NCBI RefSeq assembly: GCF_028369105.1
Contig: NZ_JAQNDO010000001.1
Coordinates: forward strand, 2,969,711 to 3,033,710
Direction: 5' to 3'
DNA from: Polyangium mundeleinium
GTDB taxonomy: Bacteria; Myxococcota_A; Polyangia; Polyangiales; Polyangiaceae
Length of the DNA stretch: 64,000 bases
The notes under the pieces were generated by a model. It was not told the DNA's origin and did not search any database. It was given only the letters and a program-made list of their open reading frames with translations. Shown in pieces: positions 19,371-28,130 of the stretch. Positions within the stretch are counted from its first letter, which is position 1, and every line of letters starts with the position of its first letter. A program made the position numbers and the translations under genes.

Positions 19371-21290
19371 TCAATGCGGCGGGCGAGGGGGCGGGCCCGG
19401 CATCGGACCGGCGGCGGGGCCCGGCGGCGCCGCTTGTTTTCGTTGCCCCTCCGAAAGCAGCGCCCGATAGGCCTCCGAGGTCTGCACGAGCTCCTCGTGC
19501 GTGCCCATTGCCGCAATACGGCCCTTGTCGAGCACCACATGGAACGTCGATTTCACGAGGTGCGGCGCATGCGTGACGAGAATCGTCGTCCGTCCGGCCG
19601 AGAGCTCGACCACGCTGCGGAGGAGCTCCTCCGCCGTGGCCCCCGGCAGCCCCGCTTCCGGCTCGTCGAGGACGAGCAGGCGGGCGTCGCGGAGGAGCAT
19701 ACGCGCCAGCATGATCCGCCGTTGCTCCCCGCCCGAGAAGTTCGGCGGCACCTTGCGGACGACCGCCTCGAGCCCCCGGCCGCCTTTGTCCTCGGCCAGG
19801 TCGTCGAGCCGCACGCGCGCGAGGATGCGCCGCATGGCCGCTTCGTCCGGCGGATCGGCGAGGCCAAGCGCGAGGTTCTGCGCGACGCTGCGCTCGAAGA
19901 GCACCGACGCCTGGCCGAGCACCGCGAAGAGGCGCGAAAGGTCGCGCGGCGAGAGGCGCGTGAGGTCGACGCCGCCGACCTCGATCTTGCCGCGCGTCGG
20001 ATCGTCGAGCCGCAAGAGCAGGCGGACGAGCGTGGACTTGCCCGAGCCCGATGCGCCGCAAATGGCCACCACCGCGCCCGCGGGGATCCGGAGCGAGACG
20101 TCGTGGAGGACGTCCTCCTGGGCGCCCTCGGGCCGGTAGCCGACGTGATCGAGGACGACCTCGTCGTTCGTGATCGCCGCGAGCGGGAGCGGGCTCTCGG
20201 GCTCGGGCGGGTGTGGCGGCAAGGAGAGCAGATCGCGGAGCGAGGCGAGCAGCGGCGCGCGTTCGAGCAGGCCCGCGCGGAGGCCGTCGAGCGCCTCGAA
20301 GCGGGCGAGCAGGAGCGGCGTGACGAGCAGGAGTTTTGCCACGTCGCCGGCCTCGTAGCTCCGACCCGAGAGGCGGAGCGCGACGAGGATGACGAGCGGC
20401 GACATCGCCACGAGGACGCTCTTGATCTGCCCCGACGCCGCGAGCGCCGCGGCAAAGCTCCGGCGCGCGTCGGCCGCGCGGTGGGCCGCGTCCGTGACCT
20501 CGGTGAGCGCCGTTTGCCGCGCGCCGAGCAGGCGCAGCTCTTCGGTGCCCGCGAGCATCTCGCCGAGCGCGCCGAAGACCGCCGTGTCCGAGCGCTGCAT
20601 CGCCTGCATCCGCTCGCCCACGCGGCGCGAGGCGCGATCGGAGAGCAGCCGCGAGAGCACGAAGAGCAGCGCCGTGCCCACGAGGACGGGCCACGCGCCG
20701 CCCGTCGCGAGCTCGAACGCGAGGACCAGGAGCGTGACGATCGCCTGCGGCAAGCCCGTGATGACAGCGACGGCAAAATCCGATACGGCCGCCGCGTCGC
20801 GCGCAATGACGAGCTTCACCGCCTCGAAGCCGCGCACGGCAGGCGCCTTCACGCCGGGCGGCGCGGGCGGCCCACCTTTCGGCGCGAGGGCGCGCGCGCC
20901 GGCTGCGTCCACCGCGCGCGGCGAGGCCCAGAGCGCGGCGCGCACGAGCTCCACGCGGAGCGCCGCCGTGAGCTCGGCCGAGAGCTCCGATCCGGCGCGG
21001 CTCTGCGCCATCGTGACGCTGACGCTGATCGTCACGGCCACGAGCGTCGCCGCGATGACGAGCCACGGGCTCTGCCCCGACACGAAGCGCGCGAACAGGC
21101 CCGCGAGGCCGGGGCTCGGCGACGCGGGTCGCCCCTGGATCGCGCCGATCGCGACCCCCACGAGGCCCGGCAGGACGCCCGCCATCACGCCCGCGAGCGA
21201 CGCGAGGCCCGCCGCGAAAACGAAGCCGACGAGCGGGCCCCCGCGCAAGGAGCGCCGGACGACGCGGAGGATCCTCCAGAGATCGCGCAC
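19371..21290 (-). CDS. ABC transporter, fused permease and ATPase
   Basis: A 639-residue half-transporter beginning with GTG at 21290. The N-terminal ~360 residues contain about six hydrophobic helices, followed by a nucleotide-binding domain with Walker A GASGSGKST (about residue 412), the signature FSGGEQRR, Walker B LLVLDEPEAG and an H-loop in VTHAPHLV. The order is that of type IV ABC exporters of lipids, peptides or drugs. The signature has E where LSGGQ has Q, a tolerated change. A Pro/Gly-rich tail ends the protein. It lies between two TonB-C-like lipoprotein genes, one transcribed the same way and one divergent, which hints at an envelope role. Substrate unknown. Confidence 0.9.
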   Translation of the reverse strand: MRDLWRILRVVRRSLRGGPLVGFVFAAGLASLAGVMAGVLPGLVGVAIGAIQGRPASPSPGLAGLFARFVSGQSPWLVIAATLVAVTISVSVTMAQSRAGSELSAELTAALRVELVRAALWASPRAVDAAGARALAPKGGPPAPPGVKAPAVRGFEAVKLVIARDAAAVSDFAVAVITGLPQAIVTLLVLAFELATGGAWPVLVGTALLFVLSRLLSDRASRRVGERMQAMQRSDTAVFGALGEMLAGTEELRLLGARQTALTEVTDAAHRAADARRSFAAALAASGQIKSVLVAMSPLVILVALRLSGRSYEAGDVAKLLLVTPLLLARFEALDGLRAGLLERAPLLASLRDLLSLPPHPPEPESPLPLAAITNDEVVLDHVGYRPEGAQEDVLHDVSLRIPAGAVVAICGASGSGKSTLVRLLLRLDDPTRGKIEVGGVDLTRLSPRDLSRLFAVLGQASVLFERSVAQNLALGLADPPDEAAMRRILARVRLDDLAEDKGGRGLEAVVRKVPPNFSGGEQRRIMLARMLLRDARLLVLDEPEAGLPGATAEELLRSVVELSAGRTTILVTHAPHLVKSTFHVVLDKGRIAAMGTHEELVQTSEAYRALLSEGQRKQAAPPGPAAGPMPGPPPRPPH

Positions 21291-21366
21291 GGGCCGCGGA
21301 TGCTACCCGAAGACAGGCGAGCAAGGGCGCCCGTTGCAAGCGGCGCGCTTTCGGTAGACCCTACGC

Positions 21367-22071
21367 GTGGTGCGAAGAGAGCAGAACGGAGGCCTCGTGG
21401 TGGCGGTCGCATGGTGCGCCGCGTTCGCCGCGTGCACGAGCGAGCCCCCGCCTGCGCCTGCGCCCGTGCCCGCGCCGCGCGCAGCCTCGTCCGTGTTCTC
21501 GCCCGAGGTCGCCGCGCGCTTGCCGCTCGCCGAGCCCGAGGACGGCGGCGCGCCCGTCGCGAAGGCGCCCGTGCCGGGGGTGCTGGAGGAGATCCTCGCC
21601 GCCGCGCCGAAGGCCTCGGCCACGTCGACGGGCCCGGACGGAGGGACGCTCGTGGGTGCGGAGACGGGCGTCCGCGACGAGACGCGGGCCACGACGGAAG
21701 GCCTCGACGCGTCTGCGCCGCGCATGGGCAAACGAATGCAGATCCAGGGGGGGAGCCCCGACGTCCACGAGGGAATCCCTTCGCCGGCCGTCGAGCGCGC
21801 CGCGCGGGCGCAGCTCTATTATCCGCTCGTCACGCGCTGCCGTGGTGTCGATGGCAAGATCCTACCGCCCGACACAATCGTGCTCCGGTTCAAAATCGAC
21901 GTGGACGGCTACCTCGTGTCCTCGTCGATCAGCGCGAGCGGCACCGAGGCGCGCTACGAGGCGGCGGCGAACTGCATGCAGCGCGAGCTCTCGGCGGCGG
22001 CGTTCCGGGCGCCCGCGGCCGCGCGGGGCGTCGCGACCTGGGTGAACGCCACGGTTCCGTCCGTCGATTGA
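21367..22071 (+). CDS. TonB-C-like lipoprotein
   Basis: A 234-residue protein starting with GTG, with a signal peptide ending near FAACTS (lipobox AAC), then a Pro/Ala-rich linker to about residue 130. The C-terminal ~95 residues carry the TonB C-terminal/AgmX-like pattern: YYPLVTRCRG, then IVLRFKIDVDGYLVSSSISASG and a Cys-Met helix NCMQRELSAAAF. Such lipoproteins are very common in myxobacteria and probably act in envelope complexes. It is divergent from the ABC exporter gene with 76 bases between the starts, so the two may share a control region. It shares its fold with the protein at 18614. Confidence 0.7.
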   Translation: MVRREQNGGLVVAVAWCAAFAACTSEPPPAPAPVPAPRAASSVFSPEVAARLPLAEPEDGGAPVAKAPVPGVLEEILAAAPKASATSTGPDGGTLVGAETGVRDETRATTEGLDASAPRMGKRMQIQGGSPDVHEGIPSPAVERAARAQLYYPLVTRCRGVDGKILPPDTIVLRFKIDVDGYLVSSSISASGTEARYEAAANCMQRELSAAAFRAPAAARGVATWVNATVPSVD

Positions 22072-22304
22072 TTGACGCCCGAGCGTGCTCCGCCGTTCGG
22101 AGGCTCCCGGTTCGGCTTGCATGAGCGGCGCGGCGAGCCCAGCCTGACGCGATGCCTCGCGGCGCGGGCAGGGCAGGGGAGTGCGGAACGCGGGCCTTTT
22201 TCGTGGGCCGCATCGCTTGCCCAATCGGCTTGCGTGGTCTTTTCGAGCCTTCGCTTCCGTCCGTGAAATACCGGGATGGAGTATAAGGGCCGAGCGCCGC
22301 CGCG

Positions 22305-25300
22305 ATGACCGAGAGTACGAGGGGTGAGCGGAGACCGACGGTGGACCTGAGCGACCAGTCCCAAACCCTGGTGATCATCGGCAACGGGATGGTCGGCTGG
22401 AAGCTCTGCCAGCGAATGGTGGAGTACGGCGCGAACGACGAGATCCGCATCCTCGTCTTCGGCGAGGAGTCGTTCCCGGCCTACGACCGCGTCCACCTCA
22501 CGGAATACTTCGCCGGGCGCCCGCTCTCGACGTTCTCGCTCGCGCCGCCGAACTGGTACGAGCAAAACCGGATCGAGCTCTTCCTGGGCGATCCGATCGT
22601 CGAGGTCGATCGCGAGCAGAGCGTGGTGCGCTCGCGCTCGGGCCTGCGCGTCGAGTACAACCGCCTCGTCTTCGCCACGGGCTCGCGCCCGTTCGTGCCG
22701 CCGATCGAGGGCGCCGACCTGCCGGGCGTCTTCGTCTACCGCACGCTCGACGACGTCGCCGACATCGAGGAGTACGCCTGTGATTTCGCGCCTCTGAAGA
22801 GCGCCGCGGTCATCGGCGGGGGGCTGCTCGGGCTCGAAGCGGCGAAGGCGGTCTTCGACCTCGAGCTCGACGTGCACGTCGTCGAGGTCTCGCCGTACCT
22901 CATGCCGCGGCAGCTCGACGCCGAGGGCGGCGCGGTCCTGCGCGACAAGGTCGAGCGGATGGGCGTGAAGATCCGCTGCGGCAAGAAGCTCCTCCGGATC
23001 GAGGAGGTCACGCTCGATCCGCCCGGCGGAGCGTACGGGGCCGCCTCGTACCGGACTCCGGCGCCACACGCCGTCGACGCGGTCGCCGGCGAGATCGGCC
23101 CCCCGATGGGCCTGCGCCTCCACTTCGACGACGGCGAGACGCTCCTCGTGGGCATGGTGATCTTCGCGGCCGGCGTGCGCCCGCGCGGCGAGCTCGCGAA
23201 AGCGGCGGGCCTGCAGATGGCCGGCGACGGCGGGATCGTGGTCGATGATCGGCTGCAGGCGATCGACCGGAAGACACGCCAGCCCGACGAGCAGATCTTC
23301 GCCGTCGGCGAGTGCGTGTCGCACCGGGGCACGACCTACGGCCTCGTCCTGCCGGGCTACCAGATGGTCGACGTGCTCGCGGCGAACCTGCTCGGCGCCG
23401 AGCGCAAGTTCGACGGCGCCGACATCTCGGCGAAGCTCAAGCTGATGGGCGAGACTGTCGCGGCGCTCGGCGAGCACGACGGCGATCAGCGGCTCGGCGG
23501 CAACGCGCTCGTGTGGAGCGGCGGCGGCGTCTACCGCAAGCTCGTGATCCGCGACGGACGGCTCATCGGCGCGGTGACCGTGGGCGAGTGGGAGAACCTC
23601 GACCGCATCCGCGAGCTGCTCAAAGCGCCGCTGCCGCTGTCGTTCTGGGACATGCGCAGGTTCCGCGGCACGGGCAACCTGTGGCCGAAGTCCGAGTCCT
23701 CGCCCGTCACGGACTGGCCCGCCGAGGCGATCGTCTGCGGCTGCGTGCGGGTGACACGCGGCGCGCTCGCGCTGGCGATCGAGGGCGGCTGCCCGTCGGT
23801 CGAGGCGCTCGGGACGAAGACGGGCGCGGGGACGCTCTGCGGCTCGTGCAAACCGCTGCTCTCGGAGCTGCTCGGCCAGGACGGACCCGTGAGCGTCTTC
23901 GAGCCGATGCCCGCGTCGTGGCGCGAGGGGCCGCGCAGCCGGCGCGGCGATGGCGGGCCGCGCTCGCGCCGGGGCGAGGGGCCGCGCAGCCGGCGTGGCG
24001 GGGAGCTCTCGCCCTCGTCGCGGCTCGACTCGTCGCAACGCACGAGCGTCCTACCTCCGTCGTCGCTCGCCAGCGTCTCGTCGTCGTCGCTCGACAGCGA
24101 CGCGCCGCGCTCGCGCCGCGACGGAATGCCTTCCTCGCTCGAGGCCCTCGCGGGGATCGAGCTCGTGCCGCCCTCGGTCCGCGACCTCGCGCCGTCCTCG
24201 CATCGCTTCTCGATCACCATCACCGATCGACCGCCGGGGCTCCCGGTCGCAGCGGGCCTCGGCGTCCGCAGCGCCGCGCCCCTCGCCGCGCCCGCGCCGG
24301 TCGACGACGACGACATCGAGCCGGCGCCGATGTCCGTACGAGGCCGAATGATCCAAGCGCCGGCCGAGGACGACGCCGACGAGGGCCCCGCGTCGATGCG
24401 CAGCGCGTCCCTGGCCACGCGCTTGGCCGTGGACCTGCCGCCCCCGAGCACGCTCCGCTCCTCGATCCCGCCGCCTTCGTCGGTGGAGCCGTTCCAGGCG
24501 GCGAACTTTCGGGCCTCCTCGTTCGAGGTGAAGGAGGCGCCGGAGGAGGCGCCCGTCGCGCGTCGTGGCGTCGCGCTCGCGTCGGAGACGCCGCCGGCCG
24601 GCACCGAGATCGCGCCGCGGTCCGACGCGACGCTCCTCGACCCCCGCGCCGACCTCTCGCCGCGCTCGGACGCGACGCTCGTGGAGGCCCCGCCGCCCCG
24701 CGATCCCATGAAGACCCCGCCGACGGGGACCGAGATCGCGCCGCGCTCGTCGCGCCTCTCGATCGAGCCGGCCCCGCGGGCCGACACCGCGCCGACGCCG
24801 CCCGCGGGCATGCCGGTCGTCCCGCGATCGGTGCATTCGTTCGAGGTCCAAGCACCTACCTCGGTCCGCGCGTCCTCGCTCACGCCGCCTTCGGGCGTCG
24901 CGCTCACGCCGCGCAGCCCGCTCCGCACATCGACGCCGCCGGCCGGCATCGCGCTCATCGGGCTCGGCGGCGAGGCGCTCCCGCCTGCGCTCCCGCAAAC
25001 CCCGGCGACGGGCCTCGTCCTCGGCCTCGCCGCGCGCGCCACCACCGAGGGCCCGATCCGCCGATCGACCCCGCCTGCCGGCTCGGTGCGCGTCGTGTCC
25101 GTCGCGCCGCCGCCGCCCTCCTCGGGGGCCGCCCCGTCCTCCTCGCGGACCCTCCCGCCCTCGTCCGTCTCGCCGACCTCGTCGCGCCCGCTCTCCAGCG
25201 GCGTCATCCTCCCGCCCTTGGACGTGGCCATCCTCGCGGTCGACGAGCCTCTGCCGCGGCTCGCCCCCTTGCCCGTGATCGAGTCGACCCTCTTCTCGGC

Positions 25301-26159
25301 CTCGGATGCGCCGCCCTCCTCGGCGCGGCGGCTCTCGGCGATGGAGGGCCTCATCGACACGGAGGACCGCAAGGAGAGCTCGTCGACCCGCTACTCGCGC
25401 ATCTCCCTCCTCGCGGGCGTCGAGGAGGGCGAGATCACCGACAGCCTCTCCATCCCGCGCGACGGGCTCACGCCGAGCCTCACGCCGAGCGTCCCTCCCG
25501 TGGATCGGGCGCCGATGTCCCGGCGGAGCTGGGTGCCGCCGAAGCGCCTCAGCATGCCGCCGGGCGCGCTCCAGACCCCGAGCGTGCCGCCCGTGCGCCC
25601 CTCGATCGCGGCTCCGATCCAGGCTCCGCCGGAGCGCGGTCGCAAGATTCTCCTCGTTGCGTCGGTCGTGGCCTTATCCTGGGTCCTGGTGCTGGCCCTC
25701 GCCCCCTCCATCGCTCCCCCCCGCTCCATCCGGACGGGCTTCTTCCTGGACGCGCTCCTGCGTCCGGGCGTCGCGAAGCAGGTGACCGGCTACGCGCTCG
25801 TCGCGCTGGCCGTGGCGAGCCTCGGGATCTCGCTGCGCAAGCGGTGGCGGCGGTTCCGGTCGGCGGACGTGCCCGTCTGGCGCACGGTCCACGCCGTCCT
25901 CGGGGCGGCGACCATGCTCCTGTTTTTCCTGCACACGGGCCTCTCTGCGGGGACCCGGATCAACCTCGTCCTGGCGATCGACTTCCTCGCCGTGGTGCTC
26001 CTCGGCGCGGTCGCGGGGGGCGTCTTCGCGGTGAGCTCCCGGTGGAGCCCTCTCGCGGCGCGGGATCGCCGTTTGCGGGCTTCCTCCGTTCACCTTTTCC
26101 TGACCTGGCCGCTACCGATCCTCGTCGCCCTCCATGTGCTTGCCGTGTACTACTACTGA
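22305..26159 (+). CDS. NirB-like NADH oxidoreductase fused to BFD domain and di-heme membrane domain
   Basis: A 1284-residue fusion. Residues 20-440 resemble the FAD/NAD(P)H domains of NirB-type nitrite reductase: IIGNGMVGWKLC, FATGSRPF, an NAD loop GGGLLGLEAAK and VGECVSHRG. Residues 470-525 form a BFD-like [2Fe-2S] domain with C478, C480, C512 and C515. Residues 530-1105 are a disordered Ser/Pro/Arg-rich linker with repeated TPPxG and PRS words. Residues 1110-1284 have five helices; helices 3 and 5 each carry two His separated by 13 residues, the heme ligation pattern of NOX and ferric-reductase cytochromes b. No siroheme domain is present. It begins a redox operon and probably passes electrons from cytosolic NADH across the membrane. 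Confidence 0.85.
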   Translation: MTESTRGERRPTVDLSDQSQTLVIIGNGMVGWKLCQRMVEYGANDEIRILVFGEESFPAYDRVHLTEYFAGRPLSTFSLAPPNWYEQNRIELFLGDPIVEVDREQSVVRSRSGLRVEYNRLVFATGSRPFVPPIEGADLPGVFVYRTLDDVADIEEYACDFAPLKSAAVIGGGLLGLEAAKAVFDLELDVHVVEVSPYLMPRQLDAEGGAVLRDKVERMGVKIRCGKKLLRIEEVTLDPPGGAYGAASYRTPAPHAVDAVAGEIGPPMGLRLHFDDGETLLVGMVIFAAGVRPRGELAKAAGLQMAGDGGIVVDDRLQAIDRKTRQPDEQIFAVGECVSHRGTTYGLVLPGYQMVDVLAANLLGAERKFDGADISAKLKLMGETVAALGEHDGDQRLGGNALVWSGGGVYRKLVIRDGRLIGAVTVGEWENLDRIRELLKAPLPLSFWDMRRFRGTGNLWPKSESSPVTDWPAEAIVCGCVRVTRGALALAIEGGCPSVEALGTKTGAGTLCGSCKPLLSELLGQDGPVSVFEPMPASWREGPRSRRGDGGPRSRRGEGPRSRRGGELSPSSRLDSSQRTSVLPPSSLASVSSSSLDSDAPRSRRDGMPSSLEALAGIELVPPSVRDLAPSSHRFSITITDRPPGLPVAAGLGVRSAAPLAAPAPVDDDDIEPAPMSVRGRMIQAPAEDDADEGPASMRSASLATRLAVDLPPPSTLRSSIPPPSSVEPFQAANFRASSFEVKEAPEEAPVARRGVALASETPPAGTEIAPRSDATLLDPRADLSPRSDATLVEAPPPRDPMKTPPTGTEIAPRSSRLSIEPAPRADTAPTPPAGMPVVPRSVHSFEVQAPTSVRASSLTPPSGVALTPRSPLRTSTPPAGIALIGLGGEALPPALPQTPATGLVLGLAARATTEGPIRRSTPPAGSVRVVSVAPPPPSSGAAPSSSRTLPPSSVSPTSSRPLSSGVILPPLDVAILAVDEPLPRLAPLPVIESTLFSASDAPPSSARRLSAMEGLIDTEDRKESSSTRYSRISLLAGVEEGEITDSLSIPRDGLTPSLTPSVPPVDRAPMSRRSWVPPKRLSMPPGALQTPSVPPVRPSIAAPIQAPPERGRKILLVASVVALSWVLVLALAPSIAPPRSIRTGFFLDALLRPGVAKQVTGYALVALAVASLGISLRKRWRRFRSADVPVWRTVHAVLGAATMLLFFLHTGLSAGTRINLVLAIDFLAVVLLGAVAGGVFAVSSRWSPLAARDRRLRASSVHLFLTWPLPILVALHVLAVYYY

Positions 26160-26174
26160 GAGGCGGGCCTGCTG

Positions 26175-27482
26175 ATGAGCACGCGTACCTCGATATTGGC
26201 CTGGCTCCTGCTCACGGGGCTCGTGGGTGGCTTTGGGGCGTTCCGGCTCACTTCCCGGGACCAAACGCTTTATTTGCCGGACCAGACCTCGCACGGGCAT
26301 CATCAAATCGAAATGGCGTGTGCGTCCTGCCACACGCCGTTCGGCGGCGTCAAAGACGACGCCTGCACGAATTGCCACGGCGAACAGCGCACCGCGGCCG
26401 ACTCGCACCCCGCGTCGAAGTTCAACGACCCGCGCAACGCCGGGAACCTCGAAAAGATCGACGCGCGCCGCTGCGTCACCTGCCACGTCGAGCACTGGCC
26501 CGAGGGGACGCACCGCGAGGGCCACACGATGCCCGTGGATTTCTGCGTCACGTGCCACGCCGACGTCGGCACCGAGCGGCCGAGCCACGCGGGCATGTCG
26601 TTTACCACTTGCAGCGACGCGGGCTGCCACAACTACCACGACAACCGCGCGCTCTGGGAAGATTACCTGAAGAAGCACCTCGGCGAGCCCTTCGTGCTCG
26701 CGTCGGCGAAGGTCTTGCCGCGCGGGGTCGCGATGGTCGCGAAGGGGCCGAAGTCGCTCGCCGCGAAGGATCAGGACGCGCCGCGCACGGTGGCGTTCTC
26801 GGCGGCGCTCGTCTCGGAGTGGGAGGAGTCGGCGCACGCGCGCGTGGGCATCAACTGCTCGGGTTGTCACGGCGGAACGCAGGGGGTGGACTGGGTGAAC
26901 AAGCCCATGCTGACGATCTGCGCCGGCTGCCACACCGAACAAAACAAGGGGTTTGGCCTGGGCAAGCACGGAATGCGCGTCGCTGCGGGCCTCGGCCCGA
27001 TGAGCCCCGGGCTCGCGCGTTTGCCGATGCGGGCCGAGGCCAAGGAGCTCGAGGTCGGCTGTGAGAGTTGTCACGGCGGGCACTCGGTGAACGCCCGAAA
27101 AGCGGCCGTGGACTCGTGCCTCGGCTGCCACGACGACGAGCACAGCCGGTCGTACCAGCGGTCGCCGCACTTCAAGCTGTGGGAGGCCGAGATAAACCGC
27201 ACGGCTTCACCCGGGACGGGTGTATCGTGTGCAACGTGCCACATGCCACGAGAGAAGTCGTCGAGCAGTGCGGCTGTCGTGGTGCAGCACAACCAGAACG
27301 ACAACTTGAGGCCGAGCGAGAAGATGGTCCGCAACGTCTGCACGAGCTGCCACGGCGTGGGCTTCTCGCTCGACGCGGTCGCGGACCCGGAGCTCGTCCG
27401 GCACAACTTCGCCGGTCGCCCGAAGAAACACGTGGCGAGCGTGGACATGGTCGAGAAGCGCGCAGCGCAGGGGAAGCGCTGA
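26175..27482 (+). CDS. membrane-anchored multiheme cytochrome c (11 heme sites)
   Basis: A 435-residue protein with one N-terminal helix (ILAWLLLTGLVGGFGAF) that serves as signal anchor. The rest lies in the periplasm and has ten CxxCH heme sites (CASCH, CTNCH, two CVTCH, CSGCH, CAGCH, CESCH, CLGCH, CATCH, CTSCH) plus one CX4CH site, CSDAGCH. Extra histidines are numerous, as needed for bis-His ligation. The N-terminal quarter has the close spacing of cytochrome c3-like domains; the last part (CATCHMP to CTSCHGVGF) resembles hydroxylamine-oxidoreductase-like multiheme proteins. It follows the oxidoreductase fusion by 15 bases and probably receives its electrons. The terminal acceptor is unknown. 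Confidence 0.88.
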   Translation: MSTRTSILAWLLLTGLVGGFGAFRLTSRDQTLYLPDQTSHGHHQIEMACASCHTPFGGVKDDACTNCHGEQRTAADSHPASKFNDPRNAGNLEKIDARRCVTCHVEHWPEGTHREGHTMPVDFCVTCHADVGTERPSHAGMSFTTCSDAGCHNYHDNRALWEDYLKKHLGEPFVLASAKVLPRGVAMVAKGPKSLAAKDQDAPRTVAFSAALVSEWEESAHARVGINCSGCHGGTQGVDWVNKPMLTICAGCHTEQNKGFGLGKHGMRVAAGLGPMSPGLARLPMRAEAKELEVGCESCHGGHSVNARKAAVDSCLGCHDDEHSRSYQRSPHFKLWEAEINRTASPGTGVSCATCHMPREKSSSSAAVVVQHNQNDNLRPSEKMVRNVCTSCHGVGFSLDAVADPELVRHNFAGRPKKHVASVDMVEKRAAQGKR

Positions 27483-27499
27483 GCAAGGAGAAGGACGAC

Positions 27500-28096
27500 G
27501 TGAAGATGGGACACTCGAAGGCGGGCGCGATGGTGTGCGGTGCCGTGGCCCTCGCCGGCGTGACGGCGTTTGGGTGCGGTGGTCAGGGTGGCGGCGGCGC
27601 GGCGGCGGGCATCCAGCCGCAGCAGATGGCGGACGCGCTCTATGCCGTCATCGCGGCCGATCGCGCGACGTACGCGGGCCAGGTCGTTGATCGCCTCGTG
27701 AAGGAGAACGCGATCAAGGCGACCGAGCGGTTCAAGGAGGAGAAGACGCTCCCCTTGCCGGCGCAGATGCTGCGCATGGGGGCCGAGCACGCGCAGAAGA
27801 CGAACTCGAGCTTCTCGTACGCGCTCCTCTCGCAGTGGCCGATCAACCAGCAGAACAAGGCGAAGACGGAGGCCGAGAAGGCGGGCCTCAAGTTCGTCGC
27901 GGAGAACCCGGGCAAGAACTACTACACGGAGGAGAAAATCGCGGACAAGACCTATTTCACCGCGGTTTATCCGGACAAGGCCGTCGCCGCCGCGTGCGCG
28001 AATTGCCACAACGAGCACGCCGACAGCCCGCGCAAGGACTTCAAGGAAGGCGATATGATGGGCGGGCTCGTGATCCGCATCCCCGTGAACAAGTAA
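27500..28096 (+). CDS. DUF3365 (Tll0287-like) heme lipoprotein
   Basis: A 198-residue protein. The GTG at 27500 is chosen because AAGGAG lies nine bases upstream; ATG at 27506 is an alternative. The signal peptide ends near AFGC, a lipobox-like site, followed by a Gly-rich spacer. The main domain matches DUF3365/Tll0287-type heme domains: a long helix (MADALYAVIAADRATYAGQVV), the TYFTAVYPDKAV strand and CANCH with C166, C169 and H170. Such domains bind c-type heme and may sense redox state or gases. Third gene of the redox operon, 17 bases after the multiheme gene; it could be a sensor or an electron partner. Confidence 0.82.
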   Translation: MKMGHSKAGAMVCGAVALAGVTAFGCGGQGGGGAAAGIQPQQMADALYAVIAADRATYAGQVVDRLVKENAIKATERFKEEKTLPLPAQMLRMGAEHAQKTNSSFSYALLSQWPINQQNKAKTEAEKAGLKFVAENPGKNYYTEEKIADKTYFTAVYPDKAVAAACANCHNEHADSPRKDFKEGDMMGGLVIRIPVNK

Positions 28097-28099
28097 CAC

Positions 28100-28130
28100 C
28101 TCGGCCGGGGGGGCCGAGCGGGGGGGTTTT
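28100..28130 (+). terminator. intrinsic terminator after the redox operon
   Basis: The arms CTCGGCC (28100-28106) and GGCCGAG (28112-28118) form a 7-bp GC-rich stem with a GGGGG loop. A G-run and TTTT at 28127-28130 follow. It starts four bases after the TAA and lies between convergent genes. It may also slow transcription from the minus-strand gene that ends at 28129. Confidence 0.65.
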
